From: an uncultured Bacteroidales bacterium
GTDB lineage: Bacteria > Bacteroidota > Bacteroidia > Bacteroidales > Paludibacteraceae
Reading direction: 5' to 3'
NCBI GenBank assembly: GCA_934692905.1
Contig: CAKUUM010000001.1
Location: forward strand, 1-64,000
DNA: 64,000 bases
In this document: positions 43,658-51,600 of the stretch, one piece after another
Layout: every line of letters starts with the position of its first letter
Position numbering within the stretch: position 1 is the first letter of the stretch
Notes under the pieces: model-generated
Seen by the model: the letters and a program-made list of their open reading frames with translations, nothing else
What the model was told of the DNA's origin: nothing
The model's database searches: none
Program-made: the position numbers and the translations under genes

Positions 43658-43665
43658 TACTTTTG
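43658..43665 (+). promoter_or_regulatory. Promoter element for tRNA-Ser
   Basis: TACTTTTG with TTTG about 20 bp upstream. The tRNA begins 76 bp later. Confidence 0.6.
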
Positions 43666-43741
43666 CACCCGCTTTCAGGATTGGGACAGCACGCTTATGC
43701 GCTCCCGATTAACTCATGTAGCACAACGCGTCACGACGCGA

Positions 43742-43828
<87 letters not shown>

Positions 43829-43848
43829 CAAAATAACCGTTTCATAGC

Positions 43849-43892
43849 AAACGCCTGACTGATAGTCAATACATCAGTCAGGCGTTTCTTTT
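43849..43892 (+). terminator. Intrinsic terminator after tRNA-Ser
   Basis: A 15-bp perfect stem (AAACGCCTGACTGAT / ATCAGTCAGGCGTTT) with a 9-nt loop, then TTTCTTTT. Confidence 0.9.
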
Positions 43893-43955
43893 ATTTCCCG
43901 TATTCATGAGAATTATCACCCGCTTTCATGGGAAAGCCCATCGCATTGCATTCCG

Positions 43956-45026
43956 TCAGTCCAAGGCATGCATGTCAGGGAAAGCAGTACGGAGGTCGGA
44001 GCGGATTTGAGTAGTAAGAGCTGCCAAAGAGGAGAAACGATGCTCGGGACGGATAAAACGTTGGAAATGAATGGTTAAAGTATGGTCGTACAAAGAACCC
44101 GAAAAGTCTAGCAAATGGGCTTCGACTGTGGTGCGGGTGTTGCCGACAGTGGGATTGGTACCGATATTGACAATCGCATTTTGCCTATTACCACACTCAT
44201 TTATACCGCGGACGAGGGCATCCGCGTCCCCGGAGAGACTCCCAATAACCCCACTCGAAAAGGAAAGGAGACTCCCCCTAACCCCCTCAGAGAGGGGGGA
44301 TGAAGTTTGTATAGGATATATGGTTGGTTGCTCTATATCTTGAATATCTACGGTGGCGGAGTACACGCCAGAAAGGGGAAGGAGTTTGGACGGGGAGTAG
44401 GAGATATTGGCAGTGGGAAAGCCAAGAGTGCTGCCGATGCCGTTACCGTGAACGACCACACCCGAGATGGCATACGGATAGCCAAGAAGGCGGTTGGCAT
44501 CCTCTATCCGTCCCTGCTCGATAAGGTGACGGATACGTGAGGAACTGACCGGCAACCCTTCGTCCAAACACTCCGTAGCATGGTGCACTTGCAGTCCGAC
44601 GCGGGCGGCAAGGCGTTGATAGTCTGCGAAATCCGTCAGACGGTCGGAGCCAAAGCGATGGTCATAACCCATAAGAAGCGTTTGCACACCGTCCTCATCG
44701 TGAAGGCGGTGCATGAAATCCTCGGCGGTGAGGTGCTGCACCTCGCGGAACTCCAGAAGCCGAACCTCTGCAAAGCGTTGCAACATGACCACACGCTCCT
44801 CCAAGGTGGTGAGCATGGCGGGTGCCTGTCCGCGGAGCACCTCCAGCGGGTGCTGACGGAACGTGTAGATGACAGGCTGCAAGCCCTCGGCACGAGCCAA
44901 GGACTGCAGTTGCTCAAAGAGAAGGCGATGTCCGCGATGGACACCGTCAAAGACGCCTATGGTCGCTACTGTTGCTATAGTTTGATATAGATTTTCTTGC
45001 GGTAGAGGATATGAGCGATAAGCCAC
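43956..45026 (-). CDS. ribF: Bifunctional riboflavin kinase / FAD synthetase with an insert
   Basis: This 356-residue enzyme makes FMN and FAD. The FAD synthetase domain shows ATIGVFDGVHRGHRLLF (residues 20-36), TFRQHPLEVL and LLMGYDHRFG (near 110-125). The riboflavin kinase domain has GNGIGSTLGFPTANIS (near 195-210), NIGTNPTVG (near 286-294) and VEAHLLDFSGSLY. Between GVYSATVDI (about 220-228) and NIGTNPT lie some 55 residues where relatives have about 10. The extra part (SPLSEGVRG, SSGVIGSLSGDADALVRG) is encoded by dispersed repeat DNA. The frame stays open. The N-terminus overlaps the upstream acyltransferase gene by 52 bp. Confidence 0.92.
   Translation of the reverse strand: MAYRSYPLPQENLYQTIATVATIGVFDGVHRGHRLLFEQLQSLARAEGLQPVIYTFRQHPLEVLRGQAPAMLTTLEERVVMLQRFAEVRLLEFREVQHLTAEDFMHRLHDEDGVQTLLMGYDHRFGSDRLTDFADYQRLAARVGLQVHHATECLDEGLPVSSSRIRHLIEQGRIEDANRLLGYPYAISGVVVHGNGIGSTLGFPTANISYSPSKLLPLSGVYSATVDIQDIEQPTIYPIQTSSPLSEGVRGSLLSFSSGVIGSLSGDADALVRGINECGNRQNAIVNIGTNPTVGNTRTTVEAHLLDFSGSLYDHTLTIHFQRFIRPEHRFSSLAALTTQIRSDLRTAFPDMHALD
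44206..44340 (-). repeat. Repeat-derived insert inside ribF
   Basis: It contains the REP-like hairpin (44206-44231), two copies of GAGACTCCC-n-TAACCCC and a C7/G7 hairpin (CCCCCTC-aga-GAGGGGG, near 44283-44299). All are palindromic or repeated elements otherwise seen in spacers. Confidence 0.75.
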
Positions 45027-46198
45027 AGGACAAGGATGAGGCTGAGGGCTGATGCCAAAGAGCCGCCCGTGTCACCGAAGAGGGGTTGCATACATACCTT
45101 GTACCAGAAACTCCACACATTGTATGTCTCCTCGTGGAACGTGAAACGGATATTGTTCATCGTGTTCACGAAGATGGCACTCAAACAGAATATGAAGAGC
45201 GGGTTTACGCCAAAACACTCGAAGAACTTGTACCAGCGGTTCGCAAAGCCGTGTTGGAAGCGTTGCAAGCGTGTGGCAGGCTCTACGGAATTGAGTTCGG
45301 GGAGACGTATATCGAGAATCCAAATCAAGATACCAAGCAGCAGAGAAGCAAGTCCGCAGGTTACAAAGACATACGATGCCGACCACATGCTCTTGTTGAT
45401 GGGATACGCGTAGTCAAGGCAGAAGCCGAAAAGGAGCATGACAGCCCCTGCGAGGAGGACGCGGGTGACCTTGTCCCAGTTGTCGTGGCAGTGCATGATG
45501 AGCCGTCCGACCCATACGCCAATCAAGGCGTGCGCCACGGCGGGGATGGTGGAGAGGATGCCTTCGGGATCGAAAGGTATGCCGCCGAGGTGGTAGATAT
45601 GGTTGTCGCCCAACACGAGGAGGTCCACGACGGACTCCATGTTGGCTTCGTTGAGTTCAAAACTGTTGGTCACACTCTGCAGGATACAATAGACGACGAG
45701 CAGCCCGAGCGACACCCACAGGCAGTTGCGGGGTTTGCACGTCAGCATGAGCAAGGTGCCGAAGATTGTGATAAGTCCCAGGCGCGGGAAGACGCCGAGA
45801 AAACGCAGATGTTCAATAGGATAGTACCAGATTGCGTAGGCGAAAGTGTGGTCGGTCGTGATTTGACGCATGAACATGCCGTACCAACTGAGCGCCCAGC
45901 CGATGAGGATAATCAACAGACCGCGCGTGAAGAGTTTGGAGAATGTCTTGAGGTTGAGTTCGTAGTTGAACTTCCCATACGAGATGTACATCGCGATTCC
46001 CATACAGAATACGAAAAAGGGAAAGACGAGGTCGGTAGGGGTGCAGCCGTTCCATGCCGCATGTCGCAGCGGGGCATAGATGTGCGACCACGTGCCCGGG
46101 TTGTTGACAAGAATCATCCCTGCGATGGTGATACCGCGCAAAACGTCCAACGAGAGAAGACGCTTCTTTGGCTTTGCAGCCGTGTTGGTTTGGGACAT
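44975..46198 (-). CDS. Membrane acyltransferase, DUF5009/HGSNAT-NagX type
   Basis: This is a 407-residue integral membrane protein with 10 or more hydrophobic segments. The start region KRLLSLDVLRGITIAGMILVNNPG (residues 11-34) and WNGCTPTDLVFPFFVFCMG (near 49-67) are typical of the heparan-alpha-glucosaminide N-acetyltransferase/YeiB/DUF5009 group. GVFPRLGLITIF and SYVFVTCGLASLLLG follow. Family members move acyl groups across the membrane onto amino sugars. A role in modifying or salvaging amino sugars would fit, but no partner gene is beside it. The last 52 bp overlap ribF. Confidence 0.82.
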   Translation of the reverse strand: MSQTNTAAKPKKRLLSLDVLRGITIAGMILVNNPGTWSHIYAPLRHAAWNGCTPTDLVFPFFVFCMGIAMYISYGKFNYELNLKTFSKLFTRGLLIILIGWALSWYGMFMRQITTDHTFAYAIWYYPIEHLRFLGVFPRLGLITIFGTLLMLTCKPRNCLWVSLGLLVVYCILQSVTNSFELNEANMESVVDLLVLGDNHIYHLGGIPFDPEGILSTIPAVAHALIGVWVGRLIMHCHDNWDKVTRVLLAGAVMLLFGFCLDYAYPINKSMWSASYVFVTCGLASLLLGILIWILDIRLPELNSVEPATRLQRFQHGFANRWYKFFECFGVNPLFIFCLSAIFVNTMNNIRFTFHEETYNVWSFWYKVCMQPLFGDTGGSLASALSLILVLWLIAHILYRKKIYIKL

Positions 46199-46244
46199 AA
46201 TATTGTTGTTTATTAAATTAAGTGAATGTATTATACGGGGTCGG

Positions 46245-46300
46245 CAAGGGTAGCCTATCCCTTGCGCATCCATTGCATATCCCTTGCTGAATGGTTGCCG
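46245..46300. repeat. GCAAGGGAT-family 11-bp repeat, third form
   Basis: On the plus strand tatcccttgcg, catccattgca, tatcccttgct (46256-46288), a variant of 26240-26283. Confidence 0.75.
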
Positions 46301-46361
46301 TTTGAAAGGGCGGTTACAGGAGCATGGCGCGGGGATGACACGAAGGAAATGTTAAAATAAT

Positions 46362-46394
46362 GGAACATATAATTACCATATCATTAGCCATTAA
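46362..46394. repeat. ACATRTAATTA-family 11-bp repeat
   Basis: ggaacatataa, ttaccatatca, ttagccattaa. Confidence 0.85.
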
Positions 46395-46430
46395 TTGCGG
46401 GGGACGGGGATGTCGTTGAGGTCAAAAACG

Positions 46431-46606
46431 TTCAACAATAAGCCAACAACCACTCAACAACTATCCAAGAACCTTTCGTACCCCCATTGAAATACCTTTT
46501 ATTCTCCATTAAAGCCCATGCAGAACCATTAAAAAACAGAGTTTGCGCGAGAGGGGATATATCGCGGGTCTATCGGGAGTCTGTCGCGAGTGTATCGCGG
46601 GTCGGC
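46431..46606. repeat. Sixteen 11-bp units with changing motifs in one register
   Basis: Starts gttcaacaata, agccaacaacc, actcaacaact, atccaagaacc; passes through cattgaaatac and cattaaagccc; ends tcgcgggtcta, tcgggagtctg, tcgcgagtgta, tcgcgggtcgg. The register is unbroken from 46431 to 46606. Confidence 0.85.
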
Positions 46607-46608
46607 TA

Positions 46609-46708
46609 CCTGACGACGCGAGCCGATAAGGAGTTCTACTCTGCCCACAGGGCATCGTCATCGCTACGGCACTCAGTATGTTGCGCACACCTTCCTTACG
46701 CTTCACGT
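46609..46708 (-). repeat. Dispersed repeat element, short copy
   Basis: The reverse complement matches the flanks of 2557-2726 without its middle part. It lies between two 11-bp arrays. Confidence 0.75.
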
Positions 46709-46713
46709 CCCTA

Positions 46714-46768
46714 AACAATTTTCCAACCAATTCCCTGCCCTTTCCCTGATGTTGCCCTGATGTTTCCC
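46714..46768. repeat. 11-bp-period array, five units
   Basis: aacaattttcc, aaccaattccc, tgccctttccc, tgatgttgccc, tgatgtttccc. Confidence 0.9.
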
Positions 46769-46811
46769 CAACAGGACAACGCCACATCGCGGGCACGAGA
46801 CCGCATGGGAT

Positions 46812-46851
46812 TAAACAAAATAAGGCTGCCCAATGGTATATCGGACAGCCT
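46812..46851 (-). terminator. Intrinsic terminator of the rplM-rpsI-rpsB-tsf operon
   Basis: AGGCTGTCC / GGGCAGCCT (9 bp with one G-U pair) around an 11-nt loop, then TATTTTGTTT. It starts 16 bp after the tsf stop. Confidence 0.85.
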
Positions 46852-46867
46852 CATTCGGTATAGCGGA

Positions 46868-47860
46868 TTACTCCTCGTTGAGGGTGACGCGCTTGAAGTC
46901 GGTGATGGTGACGTTGTTCTTCTTGAGGACATCCTTGACGAGTTCTTTGGACTCGCTCATGATGTAAGCCTGCTCAACGAGCGTGCTCTCCTTGAGGAAC
47001 TTGCCGAGACGACCTTGCGCAATCATCTCAATCTTCTTCATATTGAGTTGAGCCTCAGCCTCTGCGGGAACGGTAGCGCGGATGTCGCGTGCCTGCTGTG
47101 CCTGCTCGGGTGTGAGCCAGCCCTTGGCGGTGTTGGACTCGATGTGCTCTTCGCTGTCAGCGTGTGCGGGGTTGATGCCTGCCTTGCGGAGAGCGTTCTC
47201 CACAGCCTTGGCAATCTCGTCCTGCTTGGTCTTGTCAACAGCCACTGCGAGTTCGTGGTCCTTCACCTCTTGTGCCACATGGTCAGCGTCGAGGGCGATA
47301 GGAGCCATGGAAGCGACCTGCATGGAGATGCCGTGAACGGTGGTCTGGTCAGCGTCAGCCGAGTCAGCGCCCACGAGGGCAGACAGTTTGTTGCCGAGGT
47401 GGTTGTAAGCGTCCACTTTGGGGGCAGCGAGGAAGACATAGTCGGAAAGTTCCATCTTCTCGCCCGTAACGCCGGAACGCTCTGTAACGAGGTCATTGAC
47501 AGTCAGTTTGCCGTCCACAACGGTGTTCTTGAGCGCCTCGATGTCAGCAGGACGTTGGTCCATAGCGATGTCGAGGATGAGTTTGACCATAGCCACGAAG
47601 TCAGCGTTCTTAGCCACGAAGTCGGTCTCGCACTTCACAGCCACGATAGCGCCGTAGCCGTTCTCGGCACGCCCGAGAACACACCCCTCGGAAGCCTCGC
47701 GGTCGCTACGCTTGGCGGCAATAGCCTGACCGCGTTTGCGAAGGAGGTCGCGAGCAATCTCGAAATCGCCGTTGGCCTCTTCGAGGGCTTTCTTGACGTC
47801 CATCATACCTGCGCCCGTAAGGTCACGCAGTTTTTTGATATCTGCTAATGTAACAGCCAT
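46868..47860 (-). CDS. tsf: Translation elongation factor Ts
   Basis: This 330-residue guanine-nucleotide exchange factor acts on EF-Tu. The N-terminal UBA-like domain reads AVTLADIKKLRDLTGAGMMD (2-21) and KKALEEANGDFEIARDLLR. The core has NGYGAIVAVKCETDFVAKNADF (near 66-87), the EF-Tu contact region. A coiled-coil middle and a C-terminal module (FLKESTLVEQAYIM) complete it. The length is usual for Bacteroidales, which have a longer EF-Ts than E. coli. It follows rpsB after 92 bp and ends the operon at a strong terminator. Confidence 0.97.
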   Translation of the reverse strand: MAVTLADIKKLRDLTGAGMMDVKKALEEANGDFEIARDLLRKRGQAIAAKRSDREASEGCVLGRAENGYGAIVAVKCETDFVAKNADFVAMVKLILDIAMDQRPADIEALKNTVVDGKLTVNDLVTERSGVTGEKMELSDYVFLAAPKVDAYNHLGNKLSALVGADSADADQTTVHGISMQVASMAPIALDADHVAQEVKDHELAVAVDKTKQDEIAKAVENALRKAGINPAHADSEEHIESNTAKGWLTPEQAQQARDIRATVPAEAEAQLNMKKIEMIAQGRLGKFLKESTLVEQAYIMSESKELVKDVLKKNNVTITDFKRVTLNEE

Positions 47861-47952
47861 AATTATTTACGATTTAGTTATTTACGATGTACGATTTTTG
47901 CATAGTCGGATGCCAGCGAACCGGCACCCGATTGTTGTATTCTGTACGAACC

Positions 47953-48795
47953 TTATTCAGCCTTGGGCTCTTCAGCAGGTGCCTCGGTAGCGGCTACCTT
48001 CTCGGCATCAGCCTTGGGAGCAGCCTTGCGCACGCGCTGGCGACGCTCTTTGGGTTGGGGAGCCTCTTCTGCAGCCTGTGCCTGAGCAGCCTCTTCGTCA
48101 GCCTTCTCCACCTTGCGTTCCTCAAGACCTTCCTTGATAGCCTCGCATACGGCGTTGAGAATCACCTCGATAGACTTGGTGGCATCATCGTTGGCAGGGA
48201 TAACGTAGTCGATAGAATTCGGGTCGGAGTTGGTGTCCACGATACCGAAAACAGGGATCCCCAAACGGTTAGCCTCTGCCACAGCAATATGCTCTTTCAT
48301 CACGTCAACAACAAAGAGCGCGCTCGGGAGACGGGTAAGGTCGGCAATAGAGCCGAGGTTCTTCTCCAGTTTCTCGCGCTGACGGGTGATTTGCAGTTTC
48401 TCACGCTTGGAAATGTTGTCGAAAGTGCCGTCGGTCATCATCTTGTCAATGGTGGTCATCTTCTTCACAGCCTTGCGGATAGTGGGGAAGTTGGTGAGCA
48501 TACCGCCTGCCCAACGCTCGGTGATGTAAGGCATACACACCTCTTGAGCCTTGAGGGCAACCACTTCCTGACCTTGTTTCTTGGTGGAAACGAAGAGGAT
48601 TTTGCGACCCGACTTGGCGATAGCCTTCAGTGCCTCGGCAGCCTCATCAATCTTGATGGCGGTCTTGTTGAGGTCGATGATGTGGATACCGTTGCGCTCC
48701 ATATATATATAAGGAGCCATAGCAGGATTCCACTTGCGTTTGAGGTGACCGAAATGGCAGCCAGCCTCAAGGAGTTGATCAAAATTTGTTCTCAT
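47953..48795 (-). CDS. rpsB: 30S ribosomal protein S2
   Basis: This is a 280-residue protein. It begins with the S2 signature FDQLLEAGCHFGHLKRKWNP (residues 5-24) and continues with GRKILFVSTKKQGQ, ERWAGGMLTNFPTIRK and PVFGIVDTNSDPNSIDYVIPANDD. The C-terminal 50 residues are an Ala/Glu/Pro-rich extension (EEAPQPKERRQRVRK) typical of Bacteroidota S2. The 130-bp gap to rpsI contains a GC-rich hairpin (CCGCGCCT with a GGGTGCGG partner, near 48880-48905), which might be a leader or attenuator. Confidence 0.97.
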   Translation of the reverse strand: MRTNFDQLLEAGCHFGHLKRKWNPAMAPYIYMERNGIHIIDLNKTAIKIDEAAEALKAIAKSGRKILFVSTKKQGQEVVALKAQEVCMPYITERWAGGMLTNFPTIRKAVKKMTTIDKMMTDGTFDNISKREKLQITRQREKLEKNLGSIADLTRLPSALFVVDVMKEHIAVAEANRLGIPVFGIVDTNSDPNSIDYVIPANDDATKSIEVILNAVCEAIKEGLEERKVEKADEEAAQAQAAEEAPQPKERRQRVRKAAPKADAEKVAATEAPAEEPKAE

Positions 48796-48925
48796 TTTGT
48801 TTGATTAGTTTGAATTATTTGATATAATTTGTCCGTACCTCCCTCAAGCCGCAGAGAAACGCGGGAGAGAAGAACAGCAGAGTAATCCGCACCCTTTTCC
48901 AGGCGCGGAGTCTCCACCGTTTGGA

Positions 48926-49312
48926 TTAACGTTTACTGAACTGGAAGTGCTTGCGAGCCTTGGGCTGACCGGGTTTCTTACGCTCAACCTCACGGGCGTC
49001 ACGGGTCATGAAGCCTTCAGCCTTGAGAGCAGCCTTGTCTTCGGGGTTCATCTTCACCAACGCACGTGCGATAGCCAGACGCAGCGCCTCTGCCTGCCCC
49101 TTGAAACCGCCACCGTCGAGGTTCACCTTGATATCATACTTCTCAGCCACACCCAGTTTGTTAAGCGGTTGCTTAACAATGTATTGGAGGATAGGACTCG
49201 GGAAGTAAACCTCCAAATCACGACCGTTGACAGTGATTTTGCCGGTACCTTCTTGTGCATAAACGCGAGCAACTGCTGCTTTACGACGACCTAATGCATT
49301 AATCATTTCCAT
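48926..49312 (-). CDS. rpsI: 30S ribosomal protein S9
   Basis: This 128-residue protein begins MEMINALGRRKAAVARVYAQ. It shows the S9 blocks GTGKITVNGRDLEVYFP, LDGGGFKGQAEALRLAIARAL and the basic C-terminus KARKHFQFSKR that reaches the P-site tRNA. It lies 8 bp downstream of rplM, the conserved pairing. Confidence 0.98.
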   Translation of the reverse strand: MEMINALGRRKAAVARVYAQEGTGKITVNGRDLEVYFPSPILQYIVKQPLNKLGVAEKYDIKVNLDGGGFKGQAEALRLAIARALVKMNPEDKAALKAEGFMTRDAREVERKKPGQPKARKHFQFSKR

Positions 49313-49320
49313 ATCTCCAA

Positions 49321-49776
49321 TTATTTAAGTGTGTTGATGTCAAGTTGTTTGGGTTGCTGTGCCTGCATGTTGTACTCAGCACCTGCGAAGACGTAGAGGT
49401 TGTCGATGAGTTTGCGGCCAAGACGGTTCTTGGGGAGCATACCCTTAACAACCTTGATAATAAGGTGATCTGCACCTTTAGCCAGCAGTTGTGCGGGCGT
49501 CATCTCGCGCTGACCGCCAGGGAAACCCGTGTAGCGGATATAGATGCGGTCGTTCCATTTGTTGCCAGTGAGTTGCACTTTGTCAGCATTGATAATGATG
49601 ACATTGTCGCCACAATCCACGTTGGGAGTGTAGTTAGGTTTGTACTTGCCGCGAAGGATTTTGGCAATCTTCGAGCACATACGGCCAAGAACTTGGCCTT
49701 CAGCATCAATCACAACCCACTCTTTCTGAGCGGTTGCCTTGTTTGCCGATACAGTCTTGTAACTTAACGTATCCAT
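49321..49776 (-). CDS. rplM: 50S ribosomal protein L13
   Basis: This 151-residue protein shows KEWVVIDAEGQVLGRMCSKI, the L13 signature VLRGKYKPNYTPNVDCGDNV-like segment near residues 40-60, and LPKNRLGRKLIDNLYVF. It is the first gene of the rplM-rpsI-rpsB-tsf operon. A structured leader of about 115 nt lies between promoter and start, and L13 may control it. Confidence 0.98.
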   Translation of the reverse strand: MDTLSYKTVSANKATAQKEWVVIDAEGQVLGRMCSKIAKILRGKYKPNYTPNVDCGDNVIIINADKVQLTGNKWNDRIYIRYTGFPGGQREMTPAQLLAKGADHLIIKVVKGMLPKNRLGRKLIDNLYVFAGAEYNMQAQQPKQLDINTLK

Positions 49777-49794
49777 TAGTTAGTTTGTTTTGGC

Positions 49795-49844
49795 TATGCC
49801 GACAGACGACTTTACAGGCTCTGCGAGCCCAACTGCCCAGCATA
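49795..49844 (-). promoter_or_regulatory. Structured leader of rplM, candidate L13 autoregulatory element
   Basis: TATGCT-G-GGCAG pairs with CTGTC-GGCATA (11 bp with a bulged G). An internal loop and an apical hairpin GGCTC-gca-GAGCC follow. It sits 19 bp before the rplM start. An L13 leader class in Bacteroidia has been described; the match here is from memory. Confidence 0.5.
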
Positions 49845-49897
49845 ACGATTGTTAATTAAATCTATTTACCCTTTTCGGTTTATCCCGAAAAAGTGTA

Positions 49898-49905
49898 CAA
49901 AGGTA
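49898..49905 (-). promoter_or_regulatory. Promoter element for the rplM operon
   Basis: TACCTTTG on the minus strand, 122 bp before the rplM start. Confidence 0.65.
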
Positions 49906-50003
49906 CTTCTTTTTTATGGAGTATGCAAATTCGGCCGCACTTTTTTCTCAAAATCCGCACAAAAACAGCATACAACGCCAAAAACAAGCACACCCCCACC
50001 CTC

Positions 50004-50411
50004 TCACACGGGGTCGATAGCCTGTGCGATAGAGTTGGCTATCTCGGACATCTCGTCGGCGGACAGTTGCAACTTCGGGTTGGTGAAGAGCATATCCCGT
50101 TCCGAGTTCATCGGCACCAGATGCACATGCACATGGTTCACCTCCATGCCCAATACGGCCACGCCGACACGCTTGCAGTCAGTGGCTTGCTTGATACCGA
50201 TGGCTACGCGCTTTGCGAATACCATCATATCTGCCAACGTCTGGTCGTCAAGGTCAAAGATATAATCCGCTTCGGGCTCAGGCAATTTGGGAACAACCAA
50301 CGTGTGCCCCTTTTGCAGCGGGTTAATGTCCAGAAACGCATAAAAATGGTCGTCCTCAGCCACTTTGTAACTGGGAATTTCGCCGTTGATTATCTTCGTG
50401 AAAAGAGTCAT
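50004..50411 (-). CDS. HIT-family nucleotide hydrolase
   Basis: This is a 135-residue histidine-triad protein (HinT-like). The start MTLFTKIINGEIPSYKVAED and the catalytic triad NHVHVHLVPM (HxHxH, near residues 96-105) are diagnostic. LINPLQKGHTLVVPK-type sequence (here DINPLQKGHTLVVPKL) lies near 28-43. Members hydrolyse purine nucleoside phosphoramidates and aminoacyl-adenylates. It lies 43 bp after greA on the same strand, a pairing common in Bacteroidales. Confidence 0.95.
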   Translation of the reverse strand: MTLFTKIINGEIPSYKVAEDDHFYAFLDINPLQKGHTLVVPKLPEPEADYIFDLDDQTLADMMVFAKRVAIGIKQATDCKRVGVAVLGMEVNHVHVHLVPMNSERDMLFTNPKLQLSADEMSEIANSIAQAIDPV

Positions 50412-50454
50412 GTCTATGTACGGTTTACGAATTTACAATTTGTACATTTAGAGG

Positions 50455-50925
50455 TTAGATGCTGATTTCCAATATCTTGAACTCCAGTGTGCCGGCAGGA
50501 ACGCTCACCTTGGCAATCTCGCCCACTTTCTTGCCCATCAAGCCTTTGGCAATCGGCGTAGTGGTAGCAATTTTACCTTCGAGTATATTGGCTTCGCTCT
50601 CCGTAACCAATTGATATACTTTCTCTTGTTTGGTTTTGAGGTTCTGCACGCGCACCTTGGTCAGGATTTGCACCTCGTCCGTCTTGATGCTTTTTTCGTC
50701 GATAATACGTGCGTCCATGATTTTGGTTTTGAGCATGGCTATGCGGCTTTCCAGCACACCCTGCTCCTCTTTGGCTGCATCGTACTCTGCATTCTCACTC
50801 AAGTCACCCTTGTCGCGTGCCTCTGCTATTGCGGCTATCACGCGGGGACGCTCCACGGACTCCAGTTGTTGGAGTTCGTCTTTCAGTTTCTGAAGACCGT
50901 CAGCGGTCATGTAAGTTGTTGCCAT
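50455..50925 (-). CDS. greA: Transcription elongation factor GreA
   Basis: This 156-residue factor restarts backtracked RNA polymerase. The N-terminal coiled coil carries the acidic tip GDLSENAEYDAAKEEQGVLE (near 38-57), whose DLSEN residues stimulate transcript cleavage. The C-terminal FKBP-like domain ends TTPIAKGLMGKKVGEIAKV and GTLEFKILEISI. The length fits GreA. A 39-codon open frame ends 5 bp upstream and may be cotranscribed. Confidence 0.97.
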   Translation of the reverse strand: MATTYMTADGLQKLKDELQQLESVERPRVIAAIAEARDKGDLSENAEYDAAKEEQGVLESRIAMLKTKIMDARIIDEKSIKTDEVQILTKVRVQNLKTKQEKVYQLVTESEANILEGKIATTTPIAKGLMGKKVGEIAKVSVPAGTLEFKILEISI

Positions 50926-50930
50926 ATCTT

Positions 50931-51050
50931 TTAATTATATTTACGATTAAAAATTTCACTCGCAAGGAAGGCCTTGCGAGCGTCTTCGGGGTTGCTCCAG
51001 TCTATCTGCAACTCGCCGTTGGTATTTGTTTTCTCTGCACTGTTGTCCAT
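50931..51050 (-). CDS. Possible 39-residue protein upstream of greA
   Basis: ATG 51050 to TAA 50931. The peptide starts MDNSAEKTNTNGELQIDW and ends NPEDARKAFLASEIFNRKYN. It has a polar head and a helical, amphipathic tail, which looks protein-like rather than random. It ends 5 bp before the greA start, within the leader that runs from the promoter at 51249. Its DNA also forms a perfect 9-bp-arm hairpin (CTCGCAAGG / CCTTGCGAG, 50959-50980). Conservation of the peptide across Bacteroidales would decide between gene and leader structure. Confidence 0.45.
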   Translation of the reverse strand: MDNSAEKTNTNGELQIDWSNPEDARKAFLASEIFNRKYN

Positions 51051-51248
51051 TACACAGCCGTTTTGTTTCCTGTTGCACACTCCCCCGCCTCATTTCCTCA
51101 CGCACTCTGTTCACCCGTTTGTCCGCCCCATTTAACGACAAATTTCCATAGTTCGGCACTTTGAGTTTAAGAAACAACGAGAAACTTCCCAGCCTCTCGT
51201 TGCCATTAAACCTAAACCTTAACTATGAAAATTTATTGTTTTCGACTG

Positions 51249-51256
51249 CAAAGGTA
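51249..51256 (-). promoter_or_regulatory. Promoter element for the greA operon
   Basis: TACCTTTG on the minus strand. The leader to greA is over 300 nt and holds the 39-codon frame. From 51257 to about 51430 nothing is recognised. Confidence 0.6.
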
Positions 51257-51431
51257 CATCTTTTTTTTCTGCCGTGCAAATTTTTCAGTCAAAAAATCAC
51301 TTTTTACACCCAAACCATAGCATTATTCGGCACTATATAATAAGGTCTTGCCCCATACGCCCCGCCGGCGGCACTCTTGGGGGCGGACAACACGCACAAA
51401 CAACCTTTGCGCCGCACACTTCACACATTGT

Positions 51432-51525
51432 CGTGTATTTGTCGGGCTAACTGTATGTGATTAGTATGTGATTAGTATGTGATTAGTATGTGATTAGTAT
51501 GTGATTCTGCCCACCTTCTCGGGGG
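51432..51525 (+). repeat. 11-mer part of the composite repeat, copy 3
   Basis: GTGTATTTGTCGGGC then gtatgtgatta x4 and gtatgtgattc (51453-51507), with a diverged tail. The heptamer block of copies 1 and 2 is missing. Confidence 0.9.
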
Positions 51526-51563
51526 CTTGGTGATATTCTGTTTGTACTTTCCCGAAAAAATCG

Positions 51564-51571
51564 TACCTTTG
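51564..51571 (+). promoter_or_regulatory. Promoter element for tyrS
   Basis: TACCTTTG, with TTTG at 51541-51544, 30 bp before the ATG. Confidence 0.65.
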
Positions 51572-51600
51572 CGCGCTCAAGATAATACACAAATAATTCG

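Noticed and set aside
46509..46796. 95-codon open frame on the minus strand
   Set aside because: It is made entirely of 11-bp arrays and the dispersed element, so it is an open frame by chance.
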